64,000 nt of DNA from Isoetes taiwanensis (Eukaryota; Streptophyta; Lycopodiopsida; Isoetales; Isoetaceae). Positions 1 through 10,970 of this stretch are shown here, one piece after another; positions within the stretch are counted from its first letter, which is position 1, and each line of letters starts with the position of its first letter. A model generated the notes under the pieces. It saw only the letters and a program-made list of their open reading frames with translations, was not told the DNA's origin and did not search any database. A program made the translations under genes and the position numbers. The stretch covers positions 7,655,956 to 7,719,955 of the forward strand of contig JAJEKV010000057.1 in assembly GCA_021234155.1 (NCBI GenBank). Direction: 5' to 3'.

Positions 1-26
1 AGTTAAAAGGATACCTCACGAAATTT

Positions 27-605
27 GTGAATTTCACATCAATCTTAAGGAGGGAGCCAAAACCAAAGAAGCATAAGATGAGAAGAATAAATCCACATTT
101 GCTGAATATGGTGAAGGAGGAGATAGATAAATTACTGCAGGTTGGTTTTATATTTGAAATTGAAAATCCCACATGGGTTTCTTGCATCGTGCCAGTGCTT
201 AAGAAGAACAAAAAGGTAAGAGTATGTGTGGATTATCAGGATCTTAATAAGGCAACATTAAAAGATCATTACCCATTACCATTCCAAGAGGAATTGTTGT
301 ATCAAGCAGCAACTAAGGAAGTATTTTCATTTATGGACGGTTTTAGTGGCTTCAACCAGATATCTATTTGTCAAAAGGACATGCCTAAGACTGCATTTAT
401 TACGCCATGGGGAACATATGCGATGAAGGTAATGCCATTCGGTTTAATGAACGCACCAGCAACATTCCAGAGATGCATGGCAATGGCCTATGGTTCCATG
501 TTAAACAAAGGGCTTGGAATTTTTTTGGACGACCTATGCTTGGCTAATACAAGGGAGGAGCATTTGTGCAGGTTGAAGGAGGTCTTCGAGAAGGTAAAAA
601 TCTAG
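27..605 (+). pseudogene. Ty3/gypsy reverse transcriptase palm/fingers (fragment)
   Basis: The 192 residues contain the RT signatures RVCVDYQDLNKAT (fingers), DGFSGFNQI (first catalytic Asp), TAFITPWGTYAMKVMPFGLMNAPATFQR, and FLDDLCLA carrying the catalytic Asp pair, where YVDD or FLDD is usual. RT copies the element RNA into DNA inside the particle. The frame closes at a TAG at 603-605. The protein continues at 607 in another frame with the thumb-like segment, so this is a decayed copy and 605 is not a natural terminus. The N-terminal end is cut by the window edge or by decay, and the Met at 27 is not a real start. Confidence 0.9.
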
Positions 606-606
606 G

Positions 607-1662
607 GTGTGTTTGAACCCTAGTAAGTGCCATTTCTTTAAGGAGGGAGGAGTGCTTTTGGGGCATTACCTCTCAACTAGAGGCATTCAAATCTCCCAAG
701 ATAAAACTGAAATTATTCAAAAGCTGCCAATCCCGAGGACAGTGAAGGAGGTAAGAAAGCTAATTGGCATGATGTCTTTTCTAAGAATACATATACCAAA
801 CTTCTCCCATTTATTGGGTCCAATTAGTAAGCTCACGCGGGTTGGCAATTTACCAAAGGGCCAGAGCAAGTGCACACCAGTAGTATGGAATACTGAGTGC
901 CAAACATCATTTGAGAGAATTCTGCAGCTCATGAAAAGCGAAACTGTGCTTGTACCACCTAAACTCAACATGCCGTTCACTGCCTTTCTTACAGTGACCA
1001 GATGGGCCGTTGGAGTAGCACTCTTCCAGAAAACGGAGCAGAAGGGATACGATGTGATATGCTATTCGGGAAAGCAACTCAAAGACTTGGAGATCAGGTA
1101 CCCTGTTTTGGAAAAGTATGCATATGCTTTAATATTCTTATTCCAGAAGCACGAGCATCTACTTGTGAAGGCTCACACTGATGTTGTAATGAAGAAGAAT
1201 CCAATGGCCCTGCTGGGAAGTAAGTGCTTGAAGAAGGCAAAACATCATAAGTGGTTGTCTTATTTGGCCCAATTTGATTTTGCGATCAAACCTATTAATA
1301 TTCTGAGCAATCCCAGCAGTTACTTACCATATGCATTTATGGAAGAAGATATAACCTCTGATGAGGATGTGGCAGTGGTGAACGTAAATTATACATTTGT
1401 GCATGATTCATGGATGATGCCATATATATACATGTTGCAGGGATTGGACTTGCCAGCCCATGTATCTAACTTGGAGAAAAGGAGAGTAAAGCATCACCTT
1501 TCAAAGTTTGTGTTGGTGGATGGTATTTTATGCAGAAAAGGGGCCGAAGGAATTTTACAACGATGCTTGAATGAAGAAGAACAAGCATATGCACTTGAGA
1601 TGTGTCACAATGGTTCTTGTTGGGGCATTTTTTGGTCGGGGCTACAGCCAAGCGAATCCTAA
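607..1662 (+). pseudogene. Ty3/gypsy RT thumb, RNase H and linker to integrase
   Basis: It starts with the typical post-YxDD segment (LNPSKCHFF, LLGHYLSTRGIQ), then the connection (VRKLIGMMSFLRIHIPNFS) and a Ty3-type RNase H region (WAVGVALFQ, YPVLEKYAYALIF, HTDVVM). The expected first RNase H Asp, normally in a D-A-S context before the WAVG block, is replaced: the sequence reads AFLTVTRWAVG. The later SYLAQFDF and PSSYLPYAF resemble the RNase H tail, where a D of the usual NPSSYLPDAL-type motif is Y. The last part (ILCRKGAEG, EMCHNG) is the start of the integrase zinc finger and is cut by a frameshift near 1625. The domain is non-functional. Confidence 0.85.
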
Positions 1663-1811
1663 GAGCAGGGTATTTTTGGCCTACCCTATTTAAAGATGCT
1701 CACAACTATGTTCTGAAATGCAAAGCTTGTCAATACTATGCACCCAAGAAAACTAGTCTAGCCGAGCTTGCAACAATTCCAACCTTTGCTCCATTCCACA
1801 CCGGGGTTTAG
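1602..1811 (+). pseudogene. Ty3/gypsy integrase zinc-binding region (fragment)
   Basis: It reads GHFLVGATAKRILRAGYFWPTLFKDAHNYVLKCKACQYYAPK, the H-H-C-C finger of Ty3 integrases; the first His lies in the preceding frame (EMCHNG, about 1600). This domain multimerises integrase and binds element ends. The frame stops at 1809-1811, where the integrase core should follow directly (G-L-D-F-I-G-P-type text is visible in another frame at about 1805-1830). Confidence 0.8.
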
Positions 1812-1859
1812 ACTTCATAGGTCCAAGACCATCATCCATTCCGCCATACCTACATACTT

Positions 1860-2273
1860 ATGGCAACTGACTATTTCACAAAATGGGTGGAAGCAATACC
1901 ATCGAGATCGGCAACGGCACAGGTAGTTTGTAACTTTGTGTATCAGCAGATCTGCTGCAGGTTTGGTGTTCCGCAAGTTTTGATTAGTGATAGGGGTTCT
2001 CATTTTATGAACGAGATGATGCAGGAGTTAACCCGTAGGTTGCAGATGAAGCATGTTCTTTCCAGCTCATACTATCCGCAGGGCAATGGGCAAGCTGAGA
2101 GTTCCAATAAGCAGGTGATACGCATATTAAGTAAAATGATTTATGAACAAGGCAGAAATTGGCACACACATTTGGATGCAACACTATGGCATTATAGAAC
2201 AAATGAGAGAGTTTCCATGGTGTTACACACCTTTCCAATTGGTTTATGGAAGAGAGGCTGTATTACCCATTGA
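1860..2273 (+). pseudogene. Ty3/gypsy integrase catalytic core
   Basis: The D,D(35)E triad can be seen: Asp in ATDYFTKWVEA, Asp in LISDRGSHF and Glu in GNGQAESSNKQ. The core catalyses strand transfer of retrotransposon cDNA. The core is intact up to about 2230, then a frameshift moves the remainder (PFQLVYGREAVLP) to the frame described next. The Met at 1860 is only the first Met of the frame; the core begins upstream across a frame break. Confidence 0.85.
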
Positions 2274-2655
2274 ATTAGAAGTACCATCTCTTAGAATTGC
2301 TGTTGAAATGTCCATTGGAAGGGTGGCAGATGTAAAACACAGGCTGGAAGAACTGGAGGAACTTGAAGAAGACAGGTACAATGCTTATCTCTCCATCCAA
2401 CTCAAGAAGAATAGGGATAGATTGCAGATTTTGCGGAAGCATGGAGCTGCCGCTATGTTCTCTGTGGGTGACCTCGTGCTTAAATGGGATAAAGCTATGG
2501 AGGGAAAAAAGAAGAAATTTCAGACTTGCTGGAAAGGTCCATACATCATCGACAAAATAGCAGGGCATCATACTTATGTGCTTAAGACTATAAGTGGCAT
2601 CTACTTGCCAAATCCGGACAAGTGGTGCACACTTGAAACCCTTTTTTGGCCATAG
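2232..2655 (+). pseudogene. Ty3/gypsy integrase C-terminal region
   Basis: Continuation of the integrase in a third frame: FQLVYGREAVLPIELEV, a charged helical stretch rich in Glu and Arg, then FSVGDLVLKW and WKGPYIIDKIAGHHTYVL, which is the GPY/F-type module. It ends at a TAG at 2653-2655 about 30 residues later, with no chromodomain. The frame is open further upstream (from 2143), but that part overlaps the integrase core frame and is a shadow. Confidence 0.8.
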
Positions 2656-2687
2656 GTCAAGGGACCAGCCTCTTCTTTTGGGGCATA

Positions 2688-3160
2688 TGTTGGCCACCAT
2701 TCTGGTGCCCAACAGAAAACATGCATTTAGTTAGAGCATTTTGTTCAGCATATGCTAAAACCATCAATGCATCCATCTCACCTTGCATTCACCCATAACT
2801 CTCCACTGTCCACAACATTCTCTATTTCTGTTCTCAAGCATGTTGCATAAGGGACACAGCTTTAGCAATCTGCTAAATACTCCAAGCATTCTGCTAAATA
2901 CCTTTCAGAGCATTGCAGTTACAACACGCTGACCAGGGTGCATGATACGGAGGTTACGTAGACGGGAGCAAATATTTGGAGCGCACATTTGAAGGAATTG
3001 GAGCATGGATCTGACATTTGAAGGATGCTGCGCATAAGTTGAGGACGTGATACATTAATGGTGACAAAGTTGGTAAGCATTATTTAGTTGCTATTTCTGA
3101 ATTCCCCACAGGTTGTTAACTCTCCGCTTGTTCCATCATCTTCGTGCCTATAAAAATCCC
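2688..3160 (+). promoter_or_regulatory. possible 3' LTR of the Ty3/gypsy element with TATA-like box
   Basis: About 30 bases after the end of pol the sequence TGTTGG begins a small inverted repeat with CCAACA at about 2708-2713, a common LTR-edge motif. TATAAAAA occurs at 3149-3156, at a distance that would suit a U3 promoter. A clear polypurine tract is not seen before 2688, and the other LTR copy lies outside the window, so neither LTR edge can be verified. Confidence 0.3.
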
Positions 3161-4939
3161 AATTGAGAATCATTGCCACATTTTCATACGACCTCACTAG
3201 TTCTGCCTACTCGTCAATTAGTCTGTTCAAAAAAAAAAAGGGAGAAAAACCATGCCATGTGAGCTTATCTATGCCAAAAATTCACCCATGTTGCTTCTAC
3301 TTTCCAATATGGGGTATTCTATGCCCAAATGGCCCAAAAAAAGAAAAAATAGAAGTACAAGAAAACTATGTATACAAGGCAGAACTGTTTTTCATTTTCC
3401 AGCTTCACATTTGCCTTCTGTCCACATTTTCGTTTCTTGTCTCCAAACCCTAGACCATTACCTTTGCTTTTTGCCAATACCATGCCGTTCCTCTCCAAGA
3501 CCTAGACGTAGACCTGTGGGAATTCCAAAATTGCAAGGATGCATGCCAAGAACAGAGCTAAGGGATTCGAACAGCAAATGATGCAATCTTACAGGTTTAA
3601 CAGAAGATCTACGGAGGATTTGCGGGCAGGGAATCGATCTGTTAAAGAGGCAGGCAGGAAAAGAAACGGGGCGGCTCATTCGGGACTGTTCTGGAATCAC
3701 TGGAGTCACTGGAGTTCTTGTCAACGAAGAGAGAAGTCGCCAAATGGCTCTGATGCATGCTTGATCAGGGTGAAGTGTGGTTTATTGTGTTCCGTTGTTG
3801 GTATTTGGAGTTGGTTGCAGTCATCACAATCAGCCAGATATGGTTCGAAGGTTCTGATGCAAATTGCTATGATCTTCATTGTTACATGTTTTACATAAAA
3901 CTTTGCTTCCAAGCAGTAGTACATGTTGTAATCCATTGATCAATCGATCTTGCAAACTCGATAATGCAAATGCTTTTCTTTCGTGTGGTCCCAAACGCGA
4001 TGCAAGCTACTTGTGTAAGTTGTCAATTGATGGTTTTGCTTCCATTTCATTTGGTTCAAGTCGGGTTGTTATCTTAGTTGTTATCTTTCAAAGACTCTTT
4101 ATTTATTTACCTTATTCAAAACTAGCTACTAAGATCTTCCATTGATATGAGACCTTTCTTCCTATTGCATACTCTCATATGAGAAAAAGAGAAAAAAAAA
4201 ACACATAAACCGATTACTCATATTTGAATTGCCTTGACCTTTCCACTATCAATCACATTGCCTTGATCTCTGTAGCCTCCTCTATATCTTGCCAAATTCT
4301 GTTTTGTTAAAAAAGAAAAGAAAAAAAAAAAGAGCATAATATTATTGCCATTGGCCTTGCTTTAAAGGATTCGCAAGGTGTAGACACCACCAAGTGTCTT
4401 GGAGGTCCGGACCGCATCCCTTCCCCGCGTGACTTGCTCTTTGAACCGGTGCAGAGCAATCAGTTTGCAGGCGTGTTACCAATGATGAGATCATTACGGT
4501 GATCTCTAGGACGTGGTGTAATGTCAATGTAGGCATGACCGCGGTGGGCTTGCAAAGTCTACTTACGTCCCACTAAGTAGACGACCGAGAGAAAGGAGGT
4601 CATTGAGGAATGCATTGATAGGAAAAGCACCTCTAGCCCCATATATGCTTTGAAAGGAGGAATCTGGCCTTCACTCCCCATATCTCTGGGGAAGGACCTA
4701 TCCTCCACGCCGGGCAACTAAAGGTGTAGGCATGAGCCTATATAGGCATTATAGGCGCATCTCTCCACGGCCACGATGGAAGAAACATCCTCTTCCTGTA
4801 GGAGATTAGCCATGCATTCATGTAGATAGGTGGGGTGGTCACCACATAACCAAAATTTTATTAATAATTAAAATGGTAATAACGTAGTGTTGACCCGGCA
4901 GCCAATAAGAGAGCCCGAGGGCCACGAGGTCGAATTTAC
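3161..4939. other. non-coding stretch, nothing recognised
   Basis: Short frames here have no recognisable domain. Poly-A runs occur at about 3229, 4192 and 4319. GC content rises in 4340-4830, which could be old LTR or retroelement leader sequence, but I cannot support a name for it. Confidence 0.5.
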
Positions 4940-5460
4940 GAAGACTTGCAACACAAATTTTATTATAACGTGTTGCAAGGGATGAAGAGTACCTTAGAAG
5001 TGTAAATTTTGTATGAAATTGATAAACTTTGATAAACTTAAATGTTGTATTAAGTAAGGTTAATAATTACCTTAGCGTGGATTAAGTTATGAAATCATAA
5101 GTTAATTGGATAATGAAATAGTACAAAGAATGTCTTAAACATTACCTTAGAGTAATTCTAATAATTAAGATAGTAAGTATGTAATTATAGATATTGTAAA
5201 ATTAATCAGGATTTTTAAGGTGAAGACTTGCAACACAAATTTTGTTGGAATGTGTTGCAAGGAATGAAGAGCACCTTAAATAATAATTGTATATGAAAGT
5301 GTTAAATTGTGATAAACTAAATGTTGTGATAACTTGGGGAGACTAATAAGTACCTTTGTTTTAATAGAAGTTACGATTTGACAAGTTATTTGATAATGTA
5401 ATAGCGTAATAATGATTTAAAAAATATTACCTTAAGGTAATCTTAATAAATGTGTAAGTA
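4940..5460. repeat. AT-rich tandem duplication, two copies of about 282 bp
   Basis: The block beginning GAAGACTTGCAACACAAATT at 4940 is repeated from 5222. Both copies continue with the same landmarks: GTGTTGCAAGG, ATGAAGAG, ACCTTA, GATAAACT and ATTACCTTA. Each copy also contains a short palindrome: TGCAACAC and GTGTTGCA about 15 bases apart. Confidence 0.8.
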
Positions 5461-6329
5461 TTATAGTAGTATATCGTGTATGCATCGGGTTGATTTGCAG
5501 GTTAGGAAGATTCCAAGGTGGGGAAACCCAATGGCGTCGGACAACATCATTTCAAGTGGGGAGAATGTGACGTTCGAGACGATATACGGCCTCAAGACAT
5601 ATACCGTCTTTGCCGCGAATCACGCTGCGACATCGCCGCCCAATCGACGTGTCTGTTGACGTGTATCCAAGCAAGGTCGCCCTAGGGGGCAACTTGCAAT
5701 GGTGTGTACACTTAGCAATGCGCGCACTTTTAGACCTTTAACCCATTAAAGGTAGACCAAGGGTCATGGAAACCCTAAACCTAACTGATAGCCTACATAA
5801 GGCACCAAACCCTAACTTTTCCTTTTCGCCCACGGACCTTCCGAGCTTCGATTCAAGGCTACCGAGGAGTCAATTCCAACTCCCACGATCCGTCCCGCGC
5901 CCCGGCTTTGTCGATCGTCCTCCCGACCGCACATTTCAAGGCGAGCGCAGACATGGACACCTTTGGATCGAGAAGAGTGAACCAGGGATCAGGTATTTAG
6001 TCGATTGAATAGCCTAAACCTTATTCCAGCTTTCGAACCAGTAGGTTTAGCCTATTAAATCACCCCTAGTAGCCAAGCAGATCCCGAGATTGACTCTAAC
6101 TAAAGAACCTAACTCTATGTATGATATAGATTAGTTCTTATTCTTTACACACTCACCCCGGTTTTTGGTCCACTGTTGAAAACATCAGTTTTGGTAGGTC
6201 TACATGTCCTGTTTTCAAAGAATCCTACATGTGGATATGTGGAGGTATGGTTTTGTTCGATACTGGTGTTCTTTTTTCAGTGGACTAAAACATCCACTGT
6301 TGTTTTGTAGTTTCTTCTATTGTGACATG
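5461..6329. other. non-coding stretch, nothing recognised
   Basis: Unique-looking sequence with a GC-richer patch at 5500-5960. Small frames (for example 5450-5659 and 5766-6008) show no family signature. It leads into the ACATGTC-containing tandem repeat. Confidence 0.5.
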
Positions 6330-6565
6330 TCATTTTATAATACAATCCACTGTAGGAAAGAATACTTGAATTTCTACATGTCTAATAATTCTATTGTCAC
6401 ATGTCTTTATAGATGTAGGAAAGAATATTTGATTCTCTACATGTCCTATACTTCCATTCACATGTCTTTATAGTAGTAGGACAGAGTACTTTATTTGCTA
6501 AGGCATTGTAGGAAAGAATACATGAATTATGACATGTGTAATACTTCTATTGTCACATGTCTTTA
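6330..6565 (+). repeat. 61-bp tandem repeat, left part
   Basis: The monomer contains GTAGGAAAGAATACTTGA, then CTACATGTC, then TCACATGTCTTTATA. Copies start near 6353, 6414, 6474 (variant) and 6507. The array breaks off at 6565 after CTTTA, exactly where the Helitron starts, and resumes at 8326. Confidence 0.85.
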
Positions 6566-6699
6566 TCTTATATTATAATGTTATAGCGTGTGTCTTCAAT
6601 GGAGCCCTAAATCGGACGGTCGAGGATTTGATTGACCAATGGTGGAGATGATGTATGCGTGTCTTCAACTAAAATTTCATCTTGACTATGGATTCAATA

Positions 6700-8280
6700 T
6701 GAAAGGGAAAAGGAAAAAGGGAAAAGGAAAAGGGAAAAGGGGAAGGGAAAAGGAAAAACGATGAAAGGGAAAAGGGAAAAGGGAAAAGGGAAAAGGGAAA
6801 AGGAAAAGGAAAAAAAAGGAAAAGGAAAAGGGAAAAGGAAAAACGATGAAAATGGAAAAGGAAAAAGGGAAAAGGAAAACGATAAAAAGGGAAAAGGAAA
6901 AAGGGAAAAGGAAAAGGGAAGGGAAAAGGAAAACGATGAAAGGGAAAAGGGAAAAAAAAAAAGGGAAAAGGGAAAAGGGAGAAGGAAATGGGAAGTGAGG
7001 AAAAAATGATGAAAGGGAAAAGGGAAAAAGGAAAAGGGGAAGGGAAAAGGAAAAACGATGAAAGGTAAAAGGGAAAAGGGAAAAGGGAAAAGGGAAAAGG
7101 AAAAGGGAAGGAAAAGGAAAACGATGAAAGGGAAAAGGGAAAAGGGAAAAGGAAAAGGAAAAACAATGAAAGGGAAAAGGGAAAAGGGAAAATGAATAAA
7201 AGAAAGATAAGAGGAAAAAGGAAAGAGAAGAAGAAAAGGAAAAAGGGAAAGATAAAAGGAAATAGAAAAAAGAATAGAATAGATGAGGGGGAAAGGGAAA
7301 GGAAAAAGGGCACCGTGAGAAGGGTAAGAAGTAAGGGTGAGAAAAGGAGAAAAAGGTAAGGGAAAATAAGAAAAGGTTGCAAAGTCCAAGGGAAAAAGGA
7401 AAAGTAAAAAGGAAAAGAGAGGGGGAAAAGGGAAAAGGAGAACTTGGGAAAAGGGAAAGAGAAAAAGAGAAAAAAGGAAAGGGCGTGAAAAAAAAAAGGG
7501 AAGAGAGAAAGGGTGAAGAAAGAGAAAAAGGGAAGCAAAAAGAGCATCGAGAAAAAGGAAGAGGAAAAGGATGGAAAAAGGAGGAAAAGGGTGGGGGGAA
7601 AGTAGAATAGACAAAGGGTATAGGGAGCAAGGAATAGGAAAAGAGGAAGGAGAAAAGGGCACGAGAAAAAAGGGAAGGGGGAAAGGGTGAGGAAATAGAA
7701 AAAAGAAAGGGAAAAAGAGTATGGGAAAGGGAAAAGAAAAAAGAAACAAGAAAGGAGAAAGTGGAAAGGGGAAAAGGGGGAAGAGGATGGGGAAAAAAGG
7801 AAAACGAGTACATAAAAAAGGTTGAGAAAAGGGAATGGAAAGAGGCATATGAAAAGGGAAAGGGAACGGGAAAGGGAAAATGTAAAGGAAGGGGAAAGAG
7901 AAAGGAAAGGGAAAAAGGGAACAGCGCAAAGCAAAAGGGTGGGGAAAGTATGTATAGGGAATGGAAAGTTGAAAGGAAAAGGGAAGCGGAAAAAGGAGAA
8001 GGGAAAGCAAAAAGAGCATGAGGAAAAGGGGAGAGAGAAATGGGAAAAGAGATGGGGAAAAGGGCACGTGATCAAGAGGAAGAGGGTGGGAAAAGGAAGA
8101 AACTGGTGCATGAAAAGGTAAGCAAAAGAGAACGAAAAAAATGCATGAGAAACGGGAAAGAGAAAAGGAAAAGGAAGAGGAAGGGGAAAAGGAAAGGGAA
8201 AAAGAGTAGTGGAAAAATGGAAAGAGCGGGGAAAGAGGGGGTTAGAAAAAAAAAAGGGAGAATAAAAAAAGAAAGAAATT
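6700..8280 (+). repeat. polypurine low-complexity filler (GGGAAAA-type), about 1.58 kb
   Basis: The plus strand is almost only A and G, built from GGGAAAA, GGAAAA and longer sub-repeats such as AAACGATGAAAGGG (for example near 6757, 6843, 6932 and 7057). The repeat becomes less regular towards 8280. It fills most of the small Helitron. The long frames on both strands here (Phe/Ser/Pro-rich on minus, Lys/Glu/Arg/Gly-rich on plus) are composition artefacts, not genes. Confidence 0.9.
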
Positions 8281-8298
8281 AAAGGTTCCTAATTTATG

Positions 8299-8325
8299 CC
8301 CAGCAAGGCTGGGTACCATTACTAG
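8299..8325 (+). other. Helitron 3' terminus (hairpin plus CTAG)
   Basis: GCCCAGC and GCTGGG pair around AAG, followed 8 bases later by the terminal CTAG. The hairpin is the presumed transposition terminator of rolling-circle elements. The same motif occurs at 25175-25203 on minus and 53162-53190 on plus. Confidence 0.9.
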
Positions 8326-8615
8326 TAGAAGTAGGAAAGAATACTTGATTCTCTACATGTCATATGCTTCCATGTCACATGTCTTTATAGTAGTAGGACA
8401 GAGTACTTTATTTTCTAAGGCATTGTAGGAAAGAATACATGAATTACGACATGTGTAATACTTCTATTGTCACATGTCTTTATAGAAGTAGGAAAGAATA
8501 CTTGATTCTCTACATGTCCTATCCTTCCATATCACAGGTCTTTATAGTGGTAGGACAGAGTACTTGATTTGCTACATGTGATGCACGTGCACGATCACAT
8601 GTCCTTATACTAGTA
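8326..8615 (+). repeat. 61-bp tandem repeat, right part
   Basis: Continuation of the array split by the Helitron: AGTAGGAAAGAATACTTGAT copies at about 8329, 8424 and 8490, separated by the variant GTAGGACAGAGTACTT. The monomer ends TCACATGTCTTTATA. The array decays after about 8610. Confidence 0.85.
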
Positions 8616-8880
8616 TTCCATGTAAGACAAGTTACTTCAATTACTTAACACCTATTTTTGCATAACAAAACCATTTTGATTTGTATTCCTTGAGGGGGTG
8701 CAGGACCGGTGCAAAAATGCAATATCTCATCTATTGTCCCTTTACCCCTCATGCTTATAGAAAACTAGAATGCAAAGGCATTATGAAGATCCCAAAATTG
8801 AATTGAACTCAATTTAACTTTTAACATCCATGGGAACCAACAAGTCTATCGATCCCGTGGAAAAGGGAAGGGAAAAGGCA
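8616..8880. other. non-coding spacer
   Basis: No frame or repeat stands out. Confidence 0.4.
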
Positions 8881-8986
8881 GGGAGAGAGAGAGAGAGAGG
8901 GAGAGGGAGAGGGAGAGGGAGAGGGAGAGGGAGAGGGAGAGGGAGAGGGAGAGGGAGAGGGAGAGGGAGAGGGAGAGAGAGAGAAT
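8881..8986. repeat. GA/GGGAGA microsatellite
   Basis: Short GA run followed by about 14 copies of GGGAGA and a closing GA run. A long frame on the complement through this and the next two arrays (Ser/Leu/Pro repeats) is an artefact. Confidence 0.95.
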
Positions 8987-9053
8987 GAGAATGAAATGAT
9001 TTTATTTATGTCCATGAGACCATCATTACACATACAAATCACCTCCAGGGAAG

Positions 9054-9056
<3 letters not shown>

Positions 9057-9136
<80 letters not shown>
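9057..9136. repeat. (GA)n microsatellite
   Basis: About 40 uninterrupted AG dinucleotides. Confidence 0.95.
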
Positions 9137-9138
<2 letters not shown>

Positions 9139-9240
9139 TAGTTTTAACGCCACGCCCACAGGGAAAAAGATCCAAAGGGACATGTGACCACACACCACAC
9201 TACATTGCTTGGTTGGGAAAAGGCCCCCAACCACCTTACA

Positions 9241-9258
9241 TTGGCGCCTCTGCTGGGA
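9241..9258 (+). other. primer-binding-site-like motif of an LTR retrotransposon
   Basis: TTGGCGCCTCTGCTGGGA directly follows a CA (9239-9240), the usual LTR end. Plant LTR elements often have a TGGCG-CTCxGCTGGGG-type site complementary to a tRNA 3' end. The supposed LTR to its left would contain the GA arrays. No gag or pol follows, so if real this is a solo remnant. Confidence 0.35.
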
Positions 9259-9282
9259 TTTGACCCCAACAAGGAAAAGAAA

Positions 9283-10912
<1,630 letters not shown>

Positions 10913-10970
10913 TTATGCCTCAAATCCATTTTTGAGCATATGCACATGATCTCGTGTCCCAATCAGTTTC

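Larger units (their letters stand above)
1..2655 (+). mobile_element. Ty3/gypsy LTR retrotransposon, decayed 3' part of pol
   Basis: The stretch reads, in order, reverse transcriptase, RNase H, integrase zinc finger, integrase core and an integrase C-terminal GPY-like region. The order RT-RH-IN is diagnostic of Ty3/gypsy rather than copia. The integrase ends shortly after the GPY-like segment (about 2540-2560) and no chromodomain is visible, which argues for a non-chromovirus lineage (Tat/Athila side); that lineage call is inference. Gag, protease and the 5' LTR lie off the left edge. The reading frame changes at about 605, 1625, 1810 and 2235, so the element cannot encode its own polyprotein. 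It is given as one element, with its parts listed separately. Confidence 0.9.
6566..8325 (+). mobile_element. non-autonomous Helitron, 1.76 kb, complete ends
   Basis: The 5' end is TCTTATATTATAATGTT at 6566. The 3' end has a hairpin (GCCCAGC, loop AAG, GCTGGG) at 8299-8313 and finishes ACCATTACTAG, so the last four bases are CTAG (8322-8325). The flanks are A on the left and T on the right with no target duplication, as expected of Helitrons inserting between A and T. Removing the element restores GTCTTTATAGAAGTAGG, which occurs uninterrupted at about 8467-8483. No protein is encoded. The interior is a polypurine repeat. The same 5' end and hairpin occur on the large element at 25175-34175, which probably belongs to the family that mobilised this copy. 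Confidence 0.9.

Noticed and set aside
6669-8111. 480-codon minus-strand frame and several overlapping long frames
   Set aside because: Phe/Ser/Pro-rich translation of the polypurine repeat in three frames at once; no stops arise in this composition.
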